From NCBI GenBank assembly GCA_910578455.1, contig CAJTQA010000001.1, positions 1 through 64,000 of the forward strand: a stretch of DNA of 64,000 bases, read 5' to 3'. Shown here in pieces: positions 14,291 to 23,135 of the stretch (positions are counted from its first letter, which is position 1; every line of letters starts with the position of its first letter). Source of the DNA: an uncultured Dorea sp. Lineage in GTDB: Bacteria > Bacillota > Clostridia > Lachnospirales > Lachnospiraceae. Position numbers and translations under genes: made by a program. The notes below the pieces were generated by a model, which made no database searches, had not been told where the DNA came from, and was given only the letters and a program-made list of their open reading frames with translations.

Positions 14291-15814
14291 TTAGTCCCTA
14301 TTAGGGATGCTTTTCATTGTGGGGAACAGGAGCACGTCGCGGATTGCCGCCGAATCTGTCAGCAGCATGCACATCCGGTCAATCCCGAACCCAATTCCGC
14401 CTGTAGGCGGCATGCCGATCTCCAGTGCGTTAAGGAAGTCTTCATCCGTCGTGTTCGCCTCCTCATCCCCCTGTGCCAAAAGCTCTTCCTGCGCCTTAAA
14501 ACGCTCCCTCTGGTCGATAGGATCATTAAGCTCTGAGTAGGCATTCGCCATCTCCCAGCCGTTCATGAAGAACTCAAAGCGCTCCACGTACTCCGGATCG
14601 TTCGGTTTCTTTTTTGTAAGCGGAGATATCTCGATCGGGTGATCCATAACGAAAGTCGGCTGAATCAGGTGCTCCTCTGCAAACTCCTCAAAGAACAGGC
14701 TTAAGATGTCTCCCTTTTTATGTCTTTCTTCATATTCTATATGGAACTTGTCCGCAAGCTCCCTCGCCTGCTCAAGAGTCTCCACGTCGTTCCAGTCAAC
14801 ATCCGCATATTTCTTCACGGCATCCACCATCGTAATGCGCTCAAACGGCTTTCCGAGATCCATCTCCACATCGTTATAGACGATGGTCGTCGTGCCGAGG
14901 ACTTCCTGCGCCACATGGCGGTACAGGCTTTCGGTAAGATCCATCATGCCGTTATAATCCGTGTACGCCTGATAGAGCTCCATCAGCGTGAACTCCGGAT
15001 TGTGCCTTGTATCAAGGCCCTCGTTGCGGAACACCCGGCCAATCTCATACACCCGCTCAAGGCCGCCTACGATAAGACGTTTCAGGTAAAGCTCCAGCGA
15101 GATTCGCAGCTTAAAGTCTTCATCCAGCGCATTGAAATGCGTCTCAAAAGGCCTTGCCGCCGCTCCTCCGGCATTGCTTACAAGCATCGGCGTCTCCACC
15201 TCTAAAAATCCCTGTCCGTCCAGATATCTTCTGATGGCGCTGATAATCTTAGAGCGCTTGATAAAAGTATCTCTGGATTCCATATTCATGATCAGATCCA
15301 CATATCTCTGTCTGTAACGCATGTCTGTATTCGTCAGCCCGTGATACTTCTCCGGCAATATCTGGAGGCTCTTGGAGAGCAGCTTCACGGCAGACGCATG
15401 GATGGATATCTCGCCTGTCTTCGTCTTAAACACTTCTCCCTCAAGACCTACGATGTCTCCGATATCCAATTTCTTAAAGTCCTTGTACTCCTCTTCACCG
15501 ATGCTGTCTCTTGCCACATAGGACTGAATGTTCCCTGTCTGGTCCAGGACATTGCAGAAAGATGCTTTCCCCATCACCCGTTTCTGCATGACGCGCCCCG
15601 CTAAAGTAACCTTCTGCCCCTCCAGCTCCTCATAACGCTCCAATATATCCGACGCATGGTGCGTCACATCATATTTTGTAATGACAAATGGATTCTTTCC
15701 ACTTGCCTGCAGCTCTGAAAGTTTCTCCCGGCGCACCTTCCTAAGCTGGTTCATGTCTGGCTCTTTTTTGTTGTTCTGCTGATTATTCTGCGTGTTTTTT
15801 TGCTGTTCTGCCAC
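14291..15814 (-). CDS. lysS: Lysyl-tRNA synthetase, class II
   Basis: 507 residues. The start is a GTG (AAGGAGAGAAAA just upstream); an internal ATG at 15754 is possible. An N-terminal OB-fold anticodon-binding domain (about 60-170) precedes the class II catalytic core with motif 2 (FRNEGLDTRHNPEFTLMELY) and motif 3 (GIGFGIDRMCMLLTDS). It charges tRNA-Lys in the cytoplasm. It is the last gene of the birA-to-lysS group, and mobile DNA begins directly beyond its 3' end. Confidence 0.97.
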   Translation of the reverse strand: MAEQQKNTQNNQQNNKKEPDMNQLRKVRREKLSELQASGKNPFVITKYDVTHHASDILERYEELEGQKVTLAGRVMQKRVMGKASFCNVLDQTGNIQSYVARDSIGEEEYKDFKKLDIGDIVGLEGEVFKTKTGEISIHASAVKLLSKSLQILPEKYHGLTNTDMRYRQRYVDLIMNMESRDTFIKRSKIISAIRRYLDGQGFLEVETPMLVSNAGGAAARPFETHFNALDEDFKLRISLELYLKRLIVGGLERVYEIGRVFRNEGLDTRHNPEFTLMELYQAYTDYNGMMDLTESLYRHVAQEVLGTTTIVYNDVEMDLGKPFERITMVDAVKKYADVDWNDVETLEQARELADKFHIEYEERHKKGDILSLFFEEFAEEHLIQPTFVMDHPIEISPLTKKKPNDPEYVERFEFFMNGWEMANAYSELNDPIDQRERFKAQEELLAQGDEEANTTDEDFLNALEIGMPPTGGIGFGIDRMCMLLTDSAAIRDVLLFPTMKSIPNRD

Positions 15815-15853
15815 TTTTCTCTCTCCTTTCCGATTCTCTGTAAAGTCGAATGA

Positions 15854-15883
15854 AACCCCTCTGATGACGAGGGGTTCTTTTTT
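15854..15883 (+). terminator. Hairpin between greA and lysS
   Basis: aacccctc (15854-15861) and gaggggtt (15869-15876) form a perfect stem. The T run follows on the plus strand (15878-15883); on the minus strand, the coding direction, it is followed only by a weak T-rich stretch. It may act as a partial terminator or processing site between greA and lysS. Confidence 0.45.
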
Positions 15884-15938
15884 ATCTCCATATGCCTGAT
15901 TATAGAACTGTCAGAGGCTTCTCTGTCCGCTGGGCGTA

Positions 15939-16421
15939 CTATACTGTACGGTCAATTGCAAGGATCTTGTATTCCATGACCCCTGCCTGCGTCTCTACCT
16001 CTACGACATCGTTCACCATCTTGCCCATCAAAGCCTGTCCCACCGGCGATTCATTGGAAATCTTTCCTGCCAGGCTGTTGGCTTCTGTGGAGCCGACAAT
16101 CTTAAATTCCATCTCTTCATCAAACGTGATGTCAAATACCTTTACTGTGCATCCTACATTAATCTTATCGTAGTCAACTTCATCTTCAACTACTACTTCC
16201 GCATTCTTAAGGATGCTCTCCAGCTCTTCAATACGCGCCTCGATATCACGCTGCTCGTCCTTTGCCGCGTCATACTCTGCGTTCTCGGACAGGTCTCCCT
16301 GTTCTCTGGCCTCTTTAATCTTCTGGGCAACCTCTTTACGTTTTACCACTTTTAAATTCTCAAGTTCATCCTCCAGCGCCTTAAGGCCTGCATAAGTAAG
16401 TAATTTTTTCTTCGTTTCCAT
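15939..16421 (-). CDS. greA: Transcription elongation factor GreA
   Basis: 160 residues from METKKKLLTYAGL, with AAGGAG 8 bases before. The N-terminal coiled coil carries the acidic tip (EQGDLSENAEYDAAKDEQ), and the C-terminal FKBP-like domain ends with PVGQALMGKMVNDVVEVETQ. It rescues stalled RNA polymerase by stimulating transcript cleavage. A consensus promoter lies at 16564-16592. Confidence 0.96.
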   Translation of the reverse strand: METKKKLLTYAGLKALEDELENLKVVKRKEVAQKIKEAREQGDLSENAEYDAAKDEQRDIEARIEELESILKNAEVVVEDEVDYDKINVGCTVKVFDITFDEEMEFKIVGSTEANSLAGKISNESPVGQALMGKMVNDVVEVETQAGVMEYKILAIDRTV

Positions 16422-16563
16422 CTCGTCCAGCTCCTTTTCTTTCATCGCCGTACATGAATCCACCTTTCATAATACGAGCAAATTCTGCGAAAAAAATTGC
16501 CGTAACAATTCTCTTCAAAATCGTTACGCATTATGTAAATAAAGATATTTTCACAATTTCAAT

Positions 16564-16592
16564 ATTATACATAATGCCTTTCGCAATGTCAA
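16564..16592 (-). promoter_or_regulatory. Consensus sigma-70 promoter of greA (and lysS)
   Basis: Minus-strand TTGACA (16592-16587), a 17-base spacer and TATAAT (16569-16564): a perfect consensus promoter about 140 bases upstream of the greA start. Confidence 0.75.
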
Positions 16593-16684
16593 CAATTTCC
16601 GGGCAGAAATCATGTTTCCTGCCGCTAATGGCACATTGCCGTTAATCCAGTATATGCAATATCGCATTTTTTATTATCATCTCA

Positions 16685-17659
16685 TTATAATAAAGGCTCC
16701 GGCAGCTTTTCATACAATAATTCCTCAAGCTCCCCATAGCTTTCCACACGGTTGATCTCATCCCTCATCCTTGCGGCTCCCTTTAATCCTTTCGTGTACC
16801 ACGCCACATGCTTTCTCATCTCCCGTATGCCAAGGTAATCCCCTTTGAACTCCATCTGAAGCCTTGCATGCCTGAGCATCATATCACGTATCTGTGCCGG
16901 CGCCGGGCGCCCTTTCATCACTCCTGTGCGCTCATACTCCTGCAGCTCGGAAAAAATCCATGGGTTTCCCTGTGCGCCTCTTCCGATCATCACTCCGTCG
17001 CAGCCTGTCTCTCTCCTCATCCTCAGCGCGCTTTCCCCGTCAGTCACATCGCCGTTTCCAATAACAGGTATAGACACCGCCTCCTTTACCCTGCGGATAA
17101 TATCCCAGTCGGCCTTTCCCGAATAATACTGCTCCCTGGTCCTCCCATGGACCGCCACCGCGGCAGCTCCCGCCTCCTCGGCAATCCGGGCGATTTCCAC
17201 CGCGTTTGCATGATTCTCGTCAAAGCCTTTCCGTATCTTGACTGTCACCGGCTTTTTTATGGCCCGCACTGTCTGATATATGATTTCATGCACCAGCCCG
17301 GGGCGTTTCATGAGGGCGGAGCCTTCCCCGTTCTTTACCACCTTCGGCACCGGGCATCCCATATTTATGTCCAGCACCTGAAACGGCAGCTCTTCAATCT
17401 CATGGGCCATCCTGCTTATGATGTCAGGATCAGAGCCGAAAAGCTGCAGCGATACCGGATATTCTTCCGGATGAATGCCAAGAAGCGTCTTTGTATTTTT
17501 ATTTTTGTACTGGAGCGCCTTTGCGCTGATCATTTCCATGCAAAGAAGACCCGCCCCCTGCTCTTTGCAGAGCAGCCGGAACGGGAGGTCTGTAACGCCC
17601 GCCATAGGCGCCAGTATATAGGGGTTATCCAGTGTCAGGTTCCCGATTGTAAGCGACAT
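16685..17659 (-). CDS. dusB: tRNA-dihydrouridine synthase DusB
   Basis: 324 residues, TIM-barrel flavoenzyme that reduces uridine to dihydrouridine in tRNA D-loops. Visible signatures are LAPMAGVTDLPFR at the start, the catalytic-cysteine region QVLDINMGCPVPKVVKNGEG, KPVTVKIRKGF, and VHGRTREQYYSGKADWD. It starts 2 bases after coaX and is in the conserved birA-coaX-dusB order. No oddities seen. Confidence 0.95.
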   Translation of the reverse strand: MSLTIGNLTLDNPYILAPMAGVTDLPFRLLCKEQGAGLLCMEMISAKALQYKNKNTKTLLGIHPEEYPVSLQLFGSDPDIISRMAHEIEELPFQVLDINMGCPVPKVVKNGEGSALMKRPGLVHEIIYQTVRAIKKPVTVKIRKGFDENHANAVEIARIAEEAGAAAVAVHGRTREQYYSGKADWDIIRRVKEAVSIPVIGNGDVTDGESALRMRRETGCDGVMIGRGAQGNPWIFSELQEYERTGVMKGRPAPAQIRDMMLRHARLQMEFKGDYLGIREMRKHVAWYTKGLKGAARMRDEINRVESYGELEELLYEKLPEPLL

Positions 17660-17661
17660 AT

Positions 17662-18435
17662 TTATGACCTCTTATTTTTTTCGTAAATAATCCTGAGACC
17701 TTTCAGCGTAAGCTGCGGGTCATAGATATCTATGGCCTCCGTCTCTTTCGCGATGATATTTCCAAGCCCGCCGCTGGCAACTACTTTAGCATCCGCATAT
17801 CCCGACTCCAGGCGGATTCTGTTTACGATATATTCCACCTGCCCGATCTGCCCGAAGACAATTCCTGCCTGCATGCTGGATACCGTCTCTTTCGCCAGTA
17901 TGGACGGCGGTTTTTTAATCTCAATGGCGGGAAGCATCGCCGCCTGCCCCCACATGGCCTGGGCGGAAGTCCGGATTCCAGGCGCGATGACCGCTCCCTC
18001 AAACGTGGCGTCCGGGCCTACGATATCATAAGTTGTGGCAGTTCCAAAATCTATCACGATGACCGGCCCGCCGTACAGTGTGTAAGCCGCCACCGCATCC
18101 ACGATACGGTCCGCTCCTACCTGCTTTGGATTTTCGGTCATGATCTTTATCCCCGTCTTAATCCCTGCCGACACCACAACCGGCTTAATGCCGAAGTATT
18201 TGATCATTGCGCTGCCAAGAGAATGCATAATATCCGGCACGACAGACGCGACAATCGCCGCGCTGATGTCTGAGCTTGTGATTCCCTGTCTCTCGATCAG
18301 CTCTTTCAGCATAATCCCGTACTCATCTGATGTCCTGGGAAGTTTCGTCGTCATCCTGAACGTGCCGAGCAGCTCTTCTCCCCGAAACACTCCCAGTGTT
18401 ATATTTGTATTTCCGGCATCGATTACTAAAAGCAT
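17662..18435 (-). CDS. coaX: Type III pantothenate kinase
   Basis: 257 residues, ASKHA-fold kinase phosphorylating pantothenate in CoA synthesis. It starts MLLVIDAGNTNITLGVF, contains TKLPRTSDEYG, the central VGADRIVDAVAAYTLYG and DFGTATTYD, and ends with a GGLG motif. It overlaps the DUF6145 gene by 10 bases. The neighbour birA is a usual partner in Firmicutes, sometimes as a fusion. Confidence 0.95.
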   Translation of the reverse strand: MLLVIDAGNTNITLGVFRGEELLGTFRMTTKLPRTSDEYGIMLKELIERQGITSSDISAAIVASVVPDIMHSLGSAMIKYFGIKPVVVSAGIKTGIKIMTENPKQVGADRIVDAVAAYTLYGGPVIVIDFGTATTYDIVGPDATFEGAVIAPGIRTSAQAMWGQAAMLPAIEIKKPPSILAKETVSSMQAGIVFGQIGQVEYIVNRIRLESGYADAKVVASGGLGNIIAKETEAIDIYDPQLTLKGLRIIYEKNKRS

Positions 18436-18779
18436 AGGTTCCTCCCCTCTTCACATTCCTCTCCCAGAAAGAAGATTTTATAATAAAGCTGCAGCGATTC
18501 CAGCAAATCCTGTTTCTCACGCTGTATCTGCCTGATCTTAAGCTGGCTCCCGATATCGTCGAACATCGGGTCAAATTCTTCGGATGTGACCTCAAGGCAA
18601 AGCCCGCCGTCCTCATCATACACCAGAGTCAAGATGCCGCCCACGTCGTTTACATACAGCACGCACAATATCTTAAGCTCATCCTTAATGCGCTCAGGCA
18701 GCGCATCAAAATCCGGGTTCAGATAGTATTTTTCTTCATAAGAATTCGCCCCGCACAATACAACCCTATCCTCGTACAT
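18426..18779 (-). CDS. DUF6145 family protein
   Basis: 117 residues, acidic, with an N-terminal YEDRVVLCGANSYEEKYYLN and a predicted C-terminal helix (IRQIQREKQDLLESLQLYYK). I recall this as a Lachnospiraceae-conserved DUF6145 protein located between birA and coaX. Its function is unknown; the overlap with coaX suggests coordinated expression. The context points to housekeeping rather than cargo. Confidence 0.65.
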   Translation of the reverse strand: MYEDRVVLCGANSYEEKYYLNPDFDALPERIKDELKILCVLYVNDVGGILTLVYDEDGGLCLEVTSEEFDPMFDDIGSQLKIRQIQREKQDLLESLQLYYKIFFLGEECEEGRNLCF

Positions 18780-18787
18780 AACTCCTC

Positions 18788-19768
18788 CTACACATAACCA
18801 TAGATTCCACGCACAGACACCTCCCCGGAAAAGACATGTCTTTCTTTCCCATCGGAAAGCGTCACGATCAGTTCTCCTTCATCGCTGATTCCCTTCGCCC
18901 GGGCCTCATACTCGTTCCCCGGTTCCAGCACCCTCACGTCTCTTCCTAGGTTTACAAGCAGCCTGTCATACCTTGCCCGCAGCTGCGACAGGTCGCCTGC
19001 CTCCAAAAACAGTTCATAATTTTTCTCAAATGCTTTCAGCACCGCCGCGATGATCTCCGCCCTCCCAAAAGTCCTGCCGCCCGCAATCCTCAGGGATGTC
19101 GCTTTACCTTCCAGCCCCTCCGGGAAAGACTCCTGGTTCACATTGATCCCCACGCCTATCACAACGTAATTGATATACTCTATCTCCGTCACCATCTCTG
19201 TCAGTATTCCGCAGATTTTCTTTCCGTCTGCCACGATATCATTGGGCCATTTTATCTTTGCGTCAACACCCGTTGTCTCTTTTATCCCCTCTGCCGCGCT
19301 AAGCCCCATCACCAATGTCAGCATCGGCGCCTTTGCCGGCCGGATATCCGGGCGCAGGAGGATTGACATATATATACTGCTGCCCCCCGGCGAATCCCAC
19401 GCACGGCCCCGTCTTCCTTTTCCCGCGCTCTGCCGTTCCGCCGCAAAGAGCATTCCGTGGACACCATCCTTTTCTCCGGCATCCCTGGCGCGGTTATTGG
19501 TAGAATCCGTTTCCTTATAGCAGACTGTCCGCCGTCCGGCCCATTCTGTCTGAAGGACGCTTAAAATCTCCGCCTCAGAGATGACGTCCGGGCAAGACTT
19601 CAGCCGGTATCCGCGATTTCTTACTGCCTCGATCTCGTATCCCTCTTCCTTTAGCTGCTCCATCACCTTCCAGACAGCCGTCCTTGACACCCGGAACTTA
19701 TCGCAGAGCTGCTGCCCGGAAATATAGTCCCTGCTGTTTTTAAGCACTGCTAATATCTCGTTTTTCAT
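18788..19768 (-). CDS. birA: Biotin-protein ligase / biotin repressor
   Basis: 326 residues. An N-terminal winged HTH (about 1-65, ISGQQLCDKFRVSRTAVWKVM) is followed by a ligase domain with AAERQSAGKGRRGRAWDSPG (biotinyl-AMP loop), KWPNDIVADGKKICGIL and VIGVGINVNQ, and a C-terminal SH3-like domain. It attaches biotin to carboxylases and, having the HTH, probably represses biotin genes. It heads the birA-DUF6145-coaX-dusB group. Confidence 0.95.
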   Translation of the reverse strand: MKNEILAVLKNSRDYISGQQLCDKFRVSRTAVWKVMEQLKEEGYEIEAVRNRGYRLKSCPDVISEAEILSVLQTEWAGRRTVCYKETDSTNNRARDAGEKDGVHGMLFAAERQSAGKGRRGRAWDSPGGSSIYMSILLRPDIRPAKAPMLTLVMGLSAAEGIKETTGVDAKIKWPNDIVADGKKICGILTEMVTEIEYINYVVIGVGINVNQESFPEGLEGKATSLRIAGGRTFGRAEIIAAVLKAFEKNYELFLEAGDLSQLRARYDRLLVNLGRDVRVLEPGNEYEARAKGISDEGELIVTLSDGKERHVFSGEVSVRGIYGYV

Positions 19769-19777
19769 AATGCCCCG

Positions 19778-20761
19778 CTATACCGTTGCAGCCATAACCG
19801 CCTTGATCGTATGCATGCGGTTCTCCGCCTCGTCAAACACTTTGGACTGTTCTGATTCGAACACTTCATCCGTCACTTCCATATCGGATATTCCGTACTT
19901 TTCATAAATCTCTTTTCCGATCTTTGTCTTAAGGTCATGGAACGCCGGCAGGCAATGAAGGAAGATTGCTTTCTCCCCTGCATTTTCCATCACTTTTTTG
20001 GTGACTTTATATGGAGTAAGGTCGCGGATCCTTTCTTCCCACACTTCATCAGGCTCTCCCATGGACACCCACACGTCCGTATATATAACGTCGGCATCCT
20101 TTGTTCCTGCGCCCACGTCCTCCGTCAGCGTGACCGTACCGCCGCTTTCCCGGGCATACCCTTCGCAGATCTCTACAAGCTCCCTGTCCGGGAAATACTT
20201 CTCTGACGTACACGCCGTAAAATGCATGCCCATCTTCGCGCAGGCAATCATCAGGGAATTCCCCATATTATATCTTGCGTCGCCCATATAGACAAGCTTT
20301 ATCCCTTCAACTCTTCCAAAATGCTCCCGTATGGTCAGAAGATCCGCCAGCATCTGGGTCGGATGGTACTCATTGGTCAGTCCGTTCCAGACCGGCACTT
20401 TTGAATATTTTGCAAGCTCCTCCACAATCTCCTGCCCGTACCCCCGGTACTCGATGCCGTCGAACATCCCCGCCAGCACACGAGCCGTATCCTCGATGCT
20501 CTCCTTTTTTCCGATCTGGGATCCGCTTGGGTCAAGGTAAGTCGTTCCCATGCCCATGTCATGGGCGGCGACCTCAAAAGAACATCTCGTCCGGGTGCTT
20601 GTCTTCTCAAAAATAAGCGCCACGTTTTTCCCGCGCCAGTCATCCACCTGTATTCCCTTTTTCTTCTTGTCCTTCAGTTCTTCCGCCAAGTCCAGAAGAT
20701 ATGTAATCTCTTCTTTTGTATAATCCTTTAATGTCAGAAAATCCCTTCCTTTTAAGTCCAT
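19778..20761 (-). CDS. argF: Ornithine carbamoyltransferase
   Basis: 328 residues from MDLKGRDFLTL, with GGGAG before it; upstream in-frame ATGs exist but look like leader. Carbamoyl-phosphate motif FEKTSTRTRCSFE, HPTQ, and the ornithine-binding DVWVSMGE and HCLPAFHD. It converts ornithine and carbamoyl phosphate to citrulline (or the reverse in arginine fermentation). No other arginine gene lies nearby, so the direction cannot be told from context. Confidence 0.93.
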   Translation of the reverse strand: MDLKGRDFLTLKDYTKEEITYLLDLAEELKDKKKKGIQVDDWRGKNVALIFEKTSTRTRCSFEVAAHDMGMGTTYLDPSGSQIGKKESIEDTARVLAGMFDGIEYRGYGQEIVEELAKYSKVPVWNGLTNEYHPTQMLADLLTIREHFGRVEGIKLVYMGDARYNMGNSLMIACAKMGMHFTACTSEKYFPDRELVEICEGYARESGGTVTLTEDVGAGTKDADVIYTDVWVSMGEPDEVWEERIRDLTPYKVTKKVMENAGEKAIFLHCLPAFHDLKTKIGKEIYEKYGISDMEVTDEVFESEQSKVFDEAENRMHTIKAVMAATV

Positions 20762-20828
20762 CTCTTTTCTCCCTTTTCCTTCCGTCATATGCATATTCTT
20801 TCCTTGCATTATTCCATGCAATCATGAA

Positions 20829-20854
20829 AGCTCCCGGCCTAAAAAACCGGGAGC
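20829..20854 (-). terminator. Terminator after the stomatin gene
   Basis: Perfect stem agctcccgg (20829-20837) / ccgggagc (20847-20854) between the end of the stomatin gene (20866) and the argF leader. On the minus strand it is followed by TTTCAT, a weak tail, so some read-through into argF is possible. Confidence 0.6.
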
Positions 20855-20865
20855 CATACATTTTC

Positions 20866-21825
20866 TTACAACTCCTGCTGCTCTTCTTTTCCTCCGACTT
20901 CCACAACTGATTTTACCAGCCCGGCGATACTCTGGATCTCGGAAGGTATGATGATCTTCGTAGCTTTCCCGTCTGCAGCCCGCTCAAATGCCTCCAGGCT
21001 CTTCATCGTAAGGACTGCCTCATCAGCTCCCGCATCCTTCAGGAAACGGATTCCGTCCGCATTGGCCTGCTGCACTTTCAGGATGGCTTCCGCCTCACCT
21101 TCTGCCTGACGGATCATCGCCTCTTTCTGAGCCTCTGCCCGAAGGATCGCAGCCTGTTTTTCTGCCTCTGCATCCAGAATCGCCGACTCTTTGTTACCTT
21201 CCGCCACAAGGATTGTGGACTTCTTCTCACCCTCTGCCCGAAGAATCGCCTCACGTCTTTCACGCTCTGCTTTCATCTGTTTTTCCATGGCATCCTGTAT
21301 TGCCGCCGGAGGTATGATGTTCTTAAGCTCCACACGGTTTACCTTGATTCCCCAAGGGTCTGTAGCTACGTCAAGGGATGCCCTCATCTTGGTGTTGATC
21401 GTCTCCCTTGATGTGAGCGTCTGGTCAAGCTCTAAATCGCCGATGATATTACGCAGCGTGGTGGCGGTCAGGTTTTCAATCGCCATAATAGGATTAGCAA
21501 CGCCGTAACAGAACATCTTCGGATCTGTAATCTGATAAAATACAACCGTATCTATCCGCATCGTTACGTTATCCTTTGTGATAACCGGCTGCGGTGCAAA
21601 GTCGACAACCTGTTCTTTCAAATCTACTTTTCTCGCCACTCTGTCAAGTACCGGCATCTTAAAATGCAGCCCTGTACCCCATGTAGTCTGATAAGCGCCC
21701 AGCCTTTCTATGACCAGCGCCTGCGCCTGCCTTACAATCCTGATGCATGATGTCAGGATTACAAGCAGGACGATCACAACAATTACCCAAAATAATCCTA
21801 AAAAAACTCCTAATATGCTGCCCAT
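20866..21825 (-). CDS. Stomatin/prohibitin-family (SPFH) membrane protein, QmcA-like
   Basis: 319 residues. An N-terminal membrane helix (residues 5-30) is followed by the SPFH domain (about 35-190, ERLGAYQTTWGTGLHFKMPV, then VNRVELKNIIPP) and a long Ala/Glu-rich coiled coil with a recurring AEGEKK/AEAEKQ pattern (about 195-265). It forms membrane-associated oligomers. It is encoded next to an NfeD partner, the standard pairing, implying membrane-microdomain or protease-regulating roles. Confidence 0.9.
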   Translation of the reverse strand: MGSILGVFLGLFWVIVVIVLLVILTSCIRIVRQAQALVIERLGAYQTTWGTGLHFKMPVLDRVARKVDLKEQVVDFAPQPVITKDNVTMRIDTVVFYQITDPKMFCYGVANPIMAIENLTATTLRNIIGDLELDQTLTSRETINTKMRASLDVATDPWGIKVNRVELKNIIPPAAIQDAMEKQMKAERERREAILRAEGEKKSTILVAEGNKESAILDAEAEKQAAILRAEAQKEAMIRQAEGEAEAILKVQQANADGIRFLKDAGADEAVLTMKSLEAFERAADGKATKIIIPSEIQSIAGLVKSVVEVGGKEEQQEL

Positions 21826-21828
21826 GTC

Positions 21829-22263
21829 CTAATCCTCCTTTTTGCTTACAATCAGTTTAACTCCCTGAATCCCTTCAACTTCCACTATCGTATCTCTCCC
21901 GATCTTCCCGTCCGGCTCATCTGTCTTCGCTGACCATTCCTGCCCACCGACCGAAACCCTTCCCACAGCTTTCAGCGTGTCGATGTCCTCCAGGACCAGC
22001 GCCTTCTCTCCGATAAGCCGCTCTGCATTCGTCTTCTGCCTTTCCTGGTTAAAATACCTCACTGCAATCGGCCGTGTCAGCACCAGCAGCAGGACAGATA
22101 CCACCAGAAACACGATTACCTGGACCGCAAGCCCAAAACCTATGAATCCCGCAAGGAAAGCAGCCAGCGCACCGCCCGCAAACCAGATAGTCGTAAGCCC
22201 CATAGTGATGATCTCAACGATTAGCAATGCTACGAATAGTACCAGCCAATATACTGTCTGCAT
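21829..22263 (-). CDS. NfeD-family membrane protein
   Basis: 144 residues. I start at MQTVYW because GAGGG has correct spacing there; the ATG two codons earlier is possible. Three or four hydrophobic segments fill the first 80 residues, and a C-terminal OB-fold follows (GEKALVLEDIDTLKAVGRVSVGGQEWSAK), the hallmark of short NfeD proteins. The genes for it and the stomatin lie 3 bases apart and probably act as a complex. Confidence 0.85.
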   Translation of the reverse strand: MQTVYWLVLFVALLIVEIITMGLTTIWFAGGALAAFLAGFIGFGLAVQVIVFLVVSVLLLVLTRPIAVRYFNQERQKTNAERLIGEKALVLEDIDTLKAVGRVSVGGQEWSAKTDEPDGKIGRDTIVEVEGIQGVKLIVSKKED

Positions 22264-22339
22264 AGTCATCCCTCTTTTCTTACAAGTAACAGTATTCCTT
22301 TTTTCTTATTTTACTATACTTTTCTCAGGAAAGCAATGT

Positions 22340-23125
22340 TTAACGCCTCTGCCGCGCCGTTTCAAACATAAGGACGGATGCCGCCACCGCTGCATTCAGC
22401 GACTCCACCTGCCCGCACATGGGAATCTTCACAAACTGATCCGCGCACCCTGCAATCTCTTTCCTCAGCCCGTTCCCCTCATTCCCTATAAGAACCGCGC
22501 TGCTCCCCCGGTAATCTGCCTTGTCGTAAGCACATGCTCCTTCAAGATGCGCCGCATAGCACTTAATCTTCTTTTCTTTAAGTTTCCGGATGCTCCCGGC
22601 AAGATCATCCGAATACGCAAACGGAACACGGAACACGGAACCCATGGTAGACCGTATCGTCTTTGGGTTATAGATATCCACACAGTCCCGGCTCATGAGG
22701 ATCCCCGTCACGCCCGCGGCTTCCGCAGCCCTTACGATAGTGCCGAGATTTCCCGGATCCTGAAGATTGTCAAGAACGAGAACAAACGGATTGTCTCCGC
22801 CGGACACGCACTCTTCGCCGCTGTCTGCCTGACGCGCCACGCAGAGGATTCCCTGCGGTGTTTTTGTATCTGCCACATATTCAAATACGGTATCCGCAAG
22901 TATTTCCATAGAAACACCAGAATTTCTTTTCTTCTTTTCTATCAGGCTCTTTTCTCTATCATAAAATGCCTGCGTCACATATACTTCCAGAAGCGCTCCG
23001 TCTGGAACCTCCCGGAACATCCGGAGGCCCTCAACAAGAAAAACTTTCTCAGCGTCTCTTAATTTCCGTTTTCTTTTGAGGCTCACCAGGCGCTTTATTT
23101 TTATATTTGACGTGCTAGTAATCAT
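22340..23125 (-). CDS. TrmH/SpoU-family RNA 2'-O-methyltransferase
   Basis: 261 residues. A substrate-binding domain (about 1-95, RDAEKVFLVEGLRMF) precedes the SPOUT knot: NLQDPGNLGTIVRAAEAAG (motif 1), IGNEGNGL (motif 2) and ESLNAAVAASVLMFE (motif 3). It methylates ribose in rRNA or tRNA; the exact target cannot be told from sequence. It follows the response regulator gene by 10 bases. Confidence 0.9.
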   Translation of the reverse strand: MITSTSNIKIKRLVSLKRKRKLRDAEKVFLVEGLRMFREVPDGALLEVYVTQAFYDREKSLIEKKKRNSGVSMEILADTVFEYVADTKTPQGILCVARQADSGEECVSGGDNPFVLVLDNLQDPGNLGTIVRAAEAAGVTGILMSRDCVDIYNPKTIRSTMGSVFRVPFAYSDDLAGSIRKLKEKKIKCYAAHLEGACAYDKADYRGSSAVLIGNEGNGLRKEIAGCADQFVKIPMCGQVESLNAAVAASVLMFETARQRR

Positions 23126-23135
23126 ATCGGCTCCT

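Noticed and set aside
14281..14310. attB/attR repeat at the lysS 3' end
   Set aside because: The palindrome ccctattaggg is real, but I found no matching copy near the integrase end, so it cannot be called an attachment site.
14720..15205. 161-residue plus-strand frame
   Set aside because: Antisense to lysS; no motif.
15854..15876. Possible attenuator or T-box upstream of lysS
   Set aside because: Only a simple hairpin is present; the specifier loop and T-box motif are absent, and lysS in this group is rarely T-box-controlled.
16808..17686. 292-residue plus-strand frame
   Set aside because: Shadow of dusB on the other strand; His/Pro/Arg-rich composition typical of antisense reading.
21977..23062. 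361-residue plus-strand frame
   Set aside because: It lies antisense to NfeD and the methyltransferase, which have clear family motifs; it has no recognisable domain and no ribosome site.
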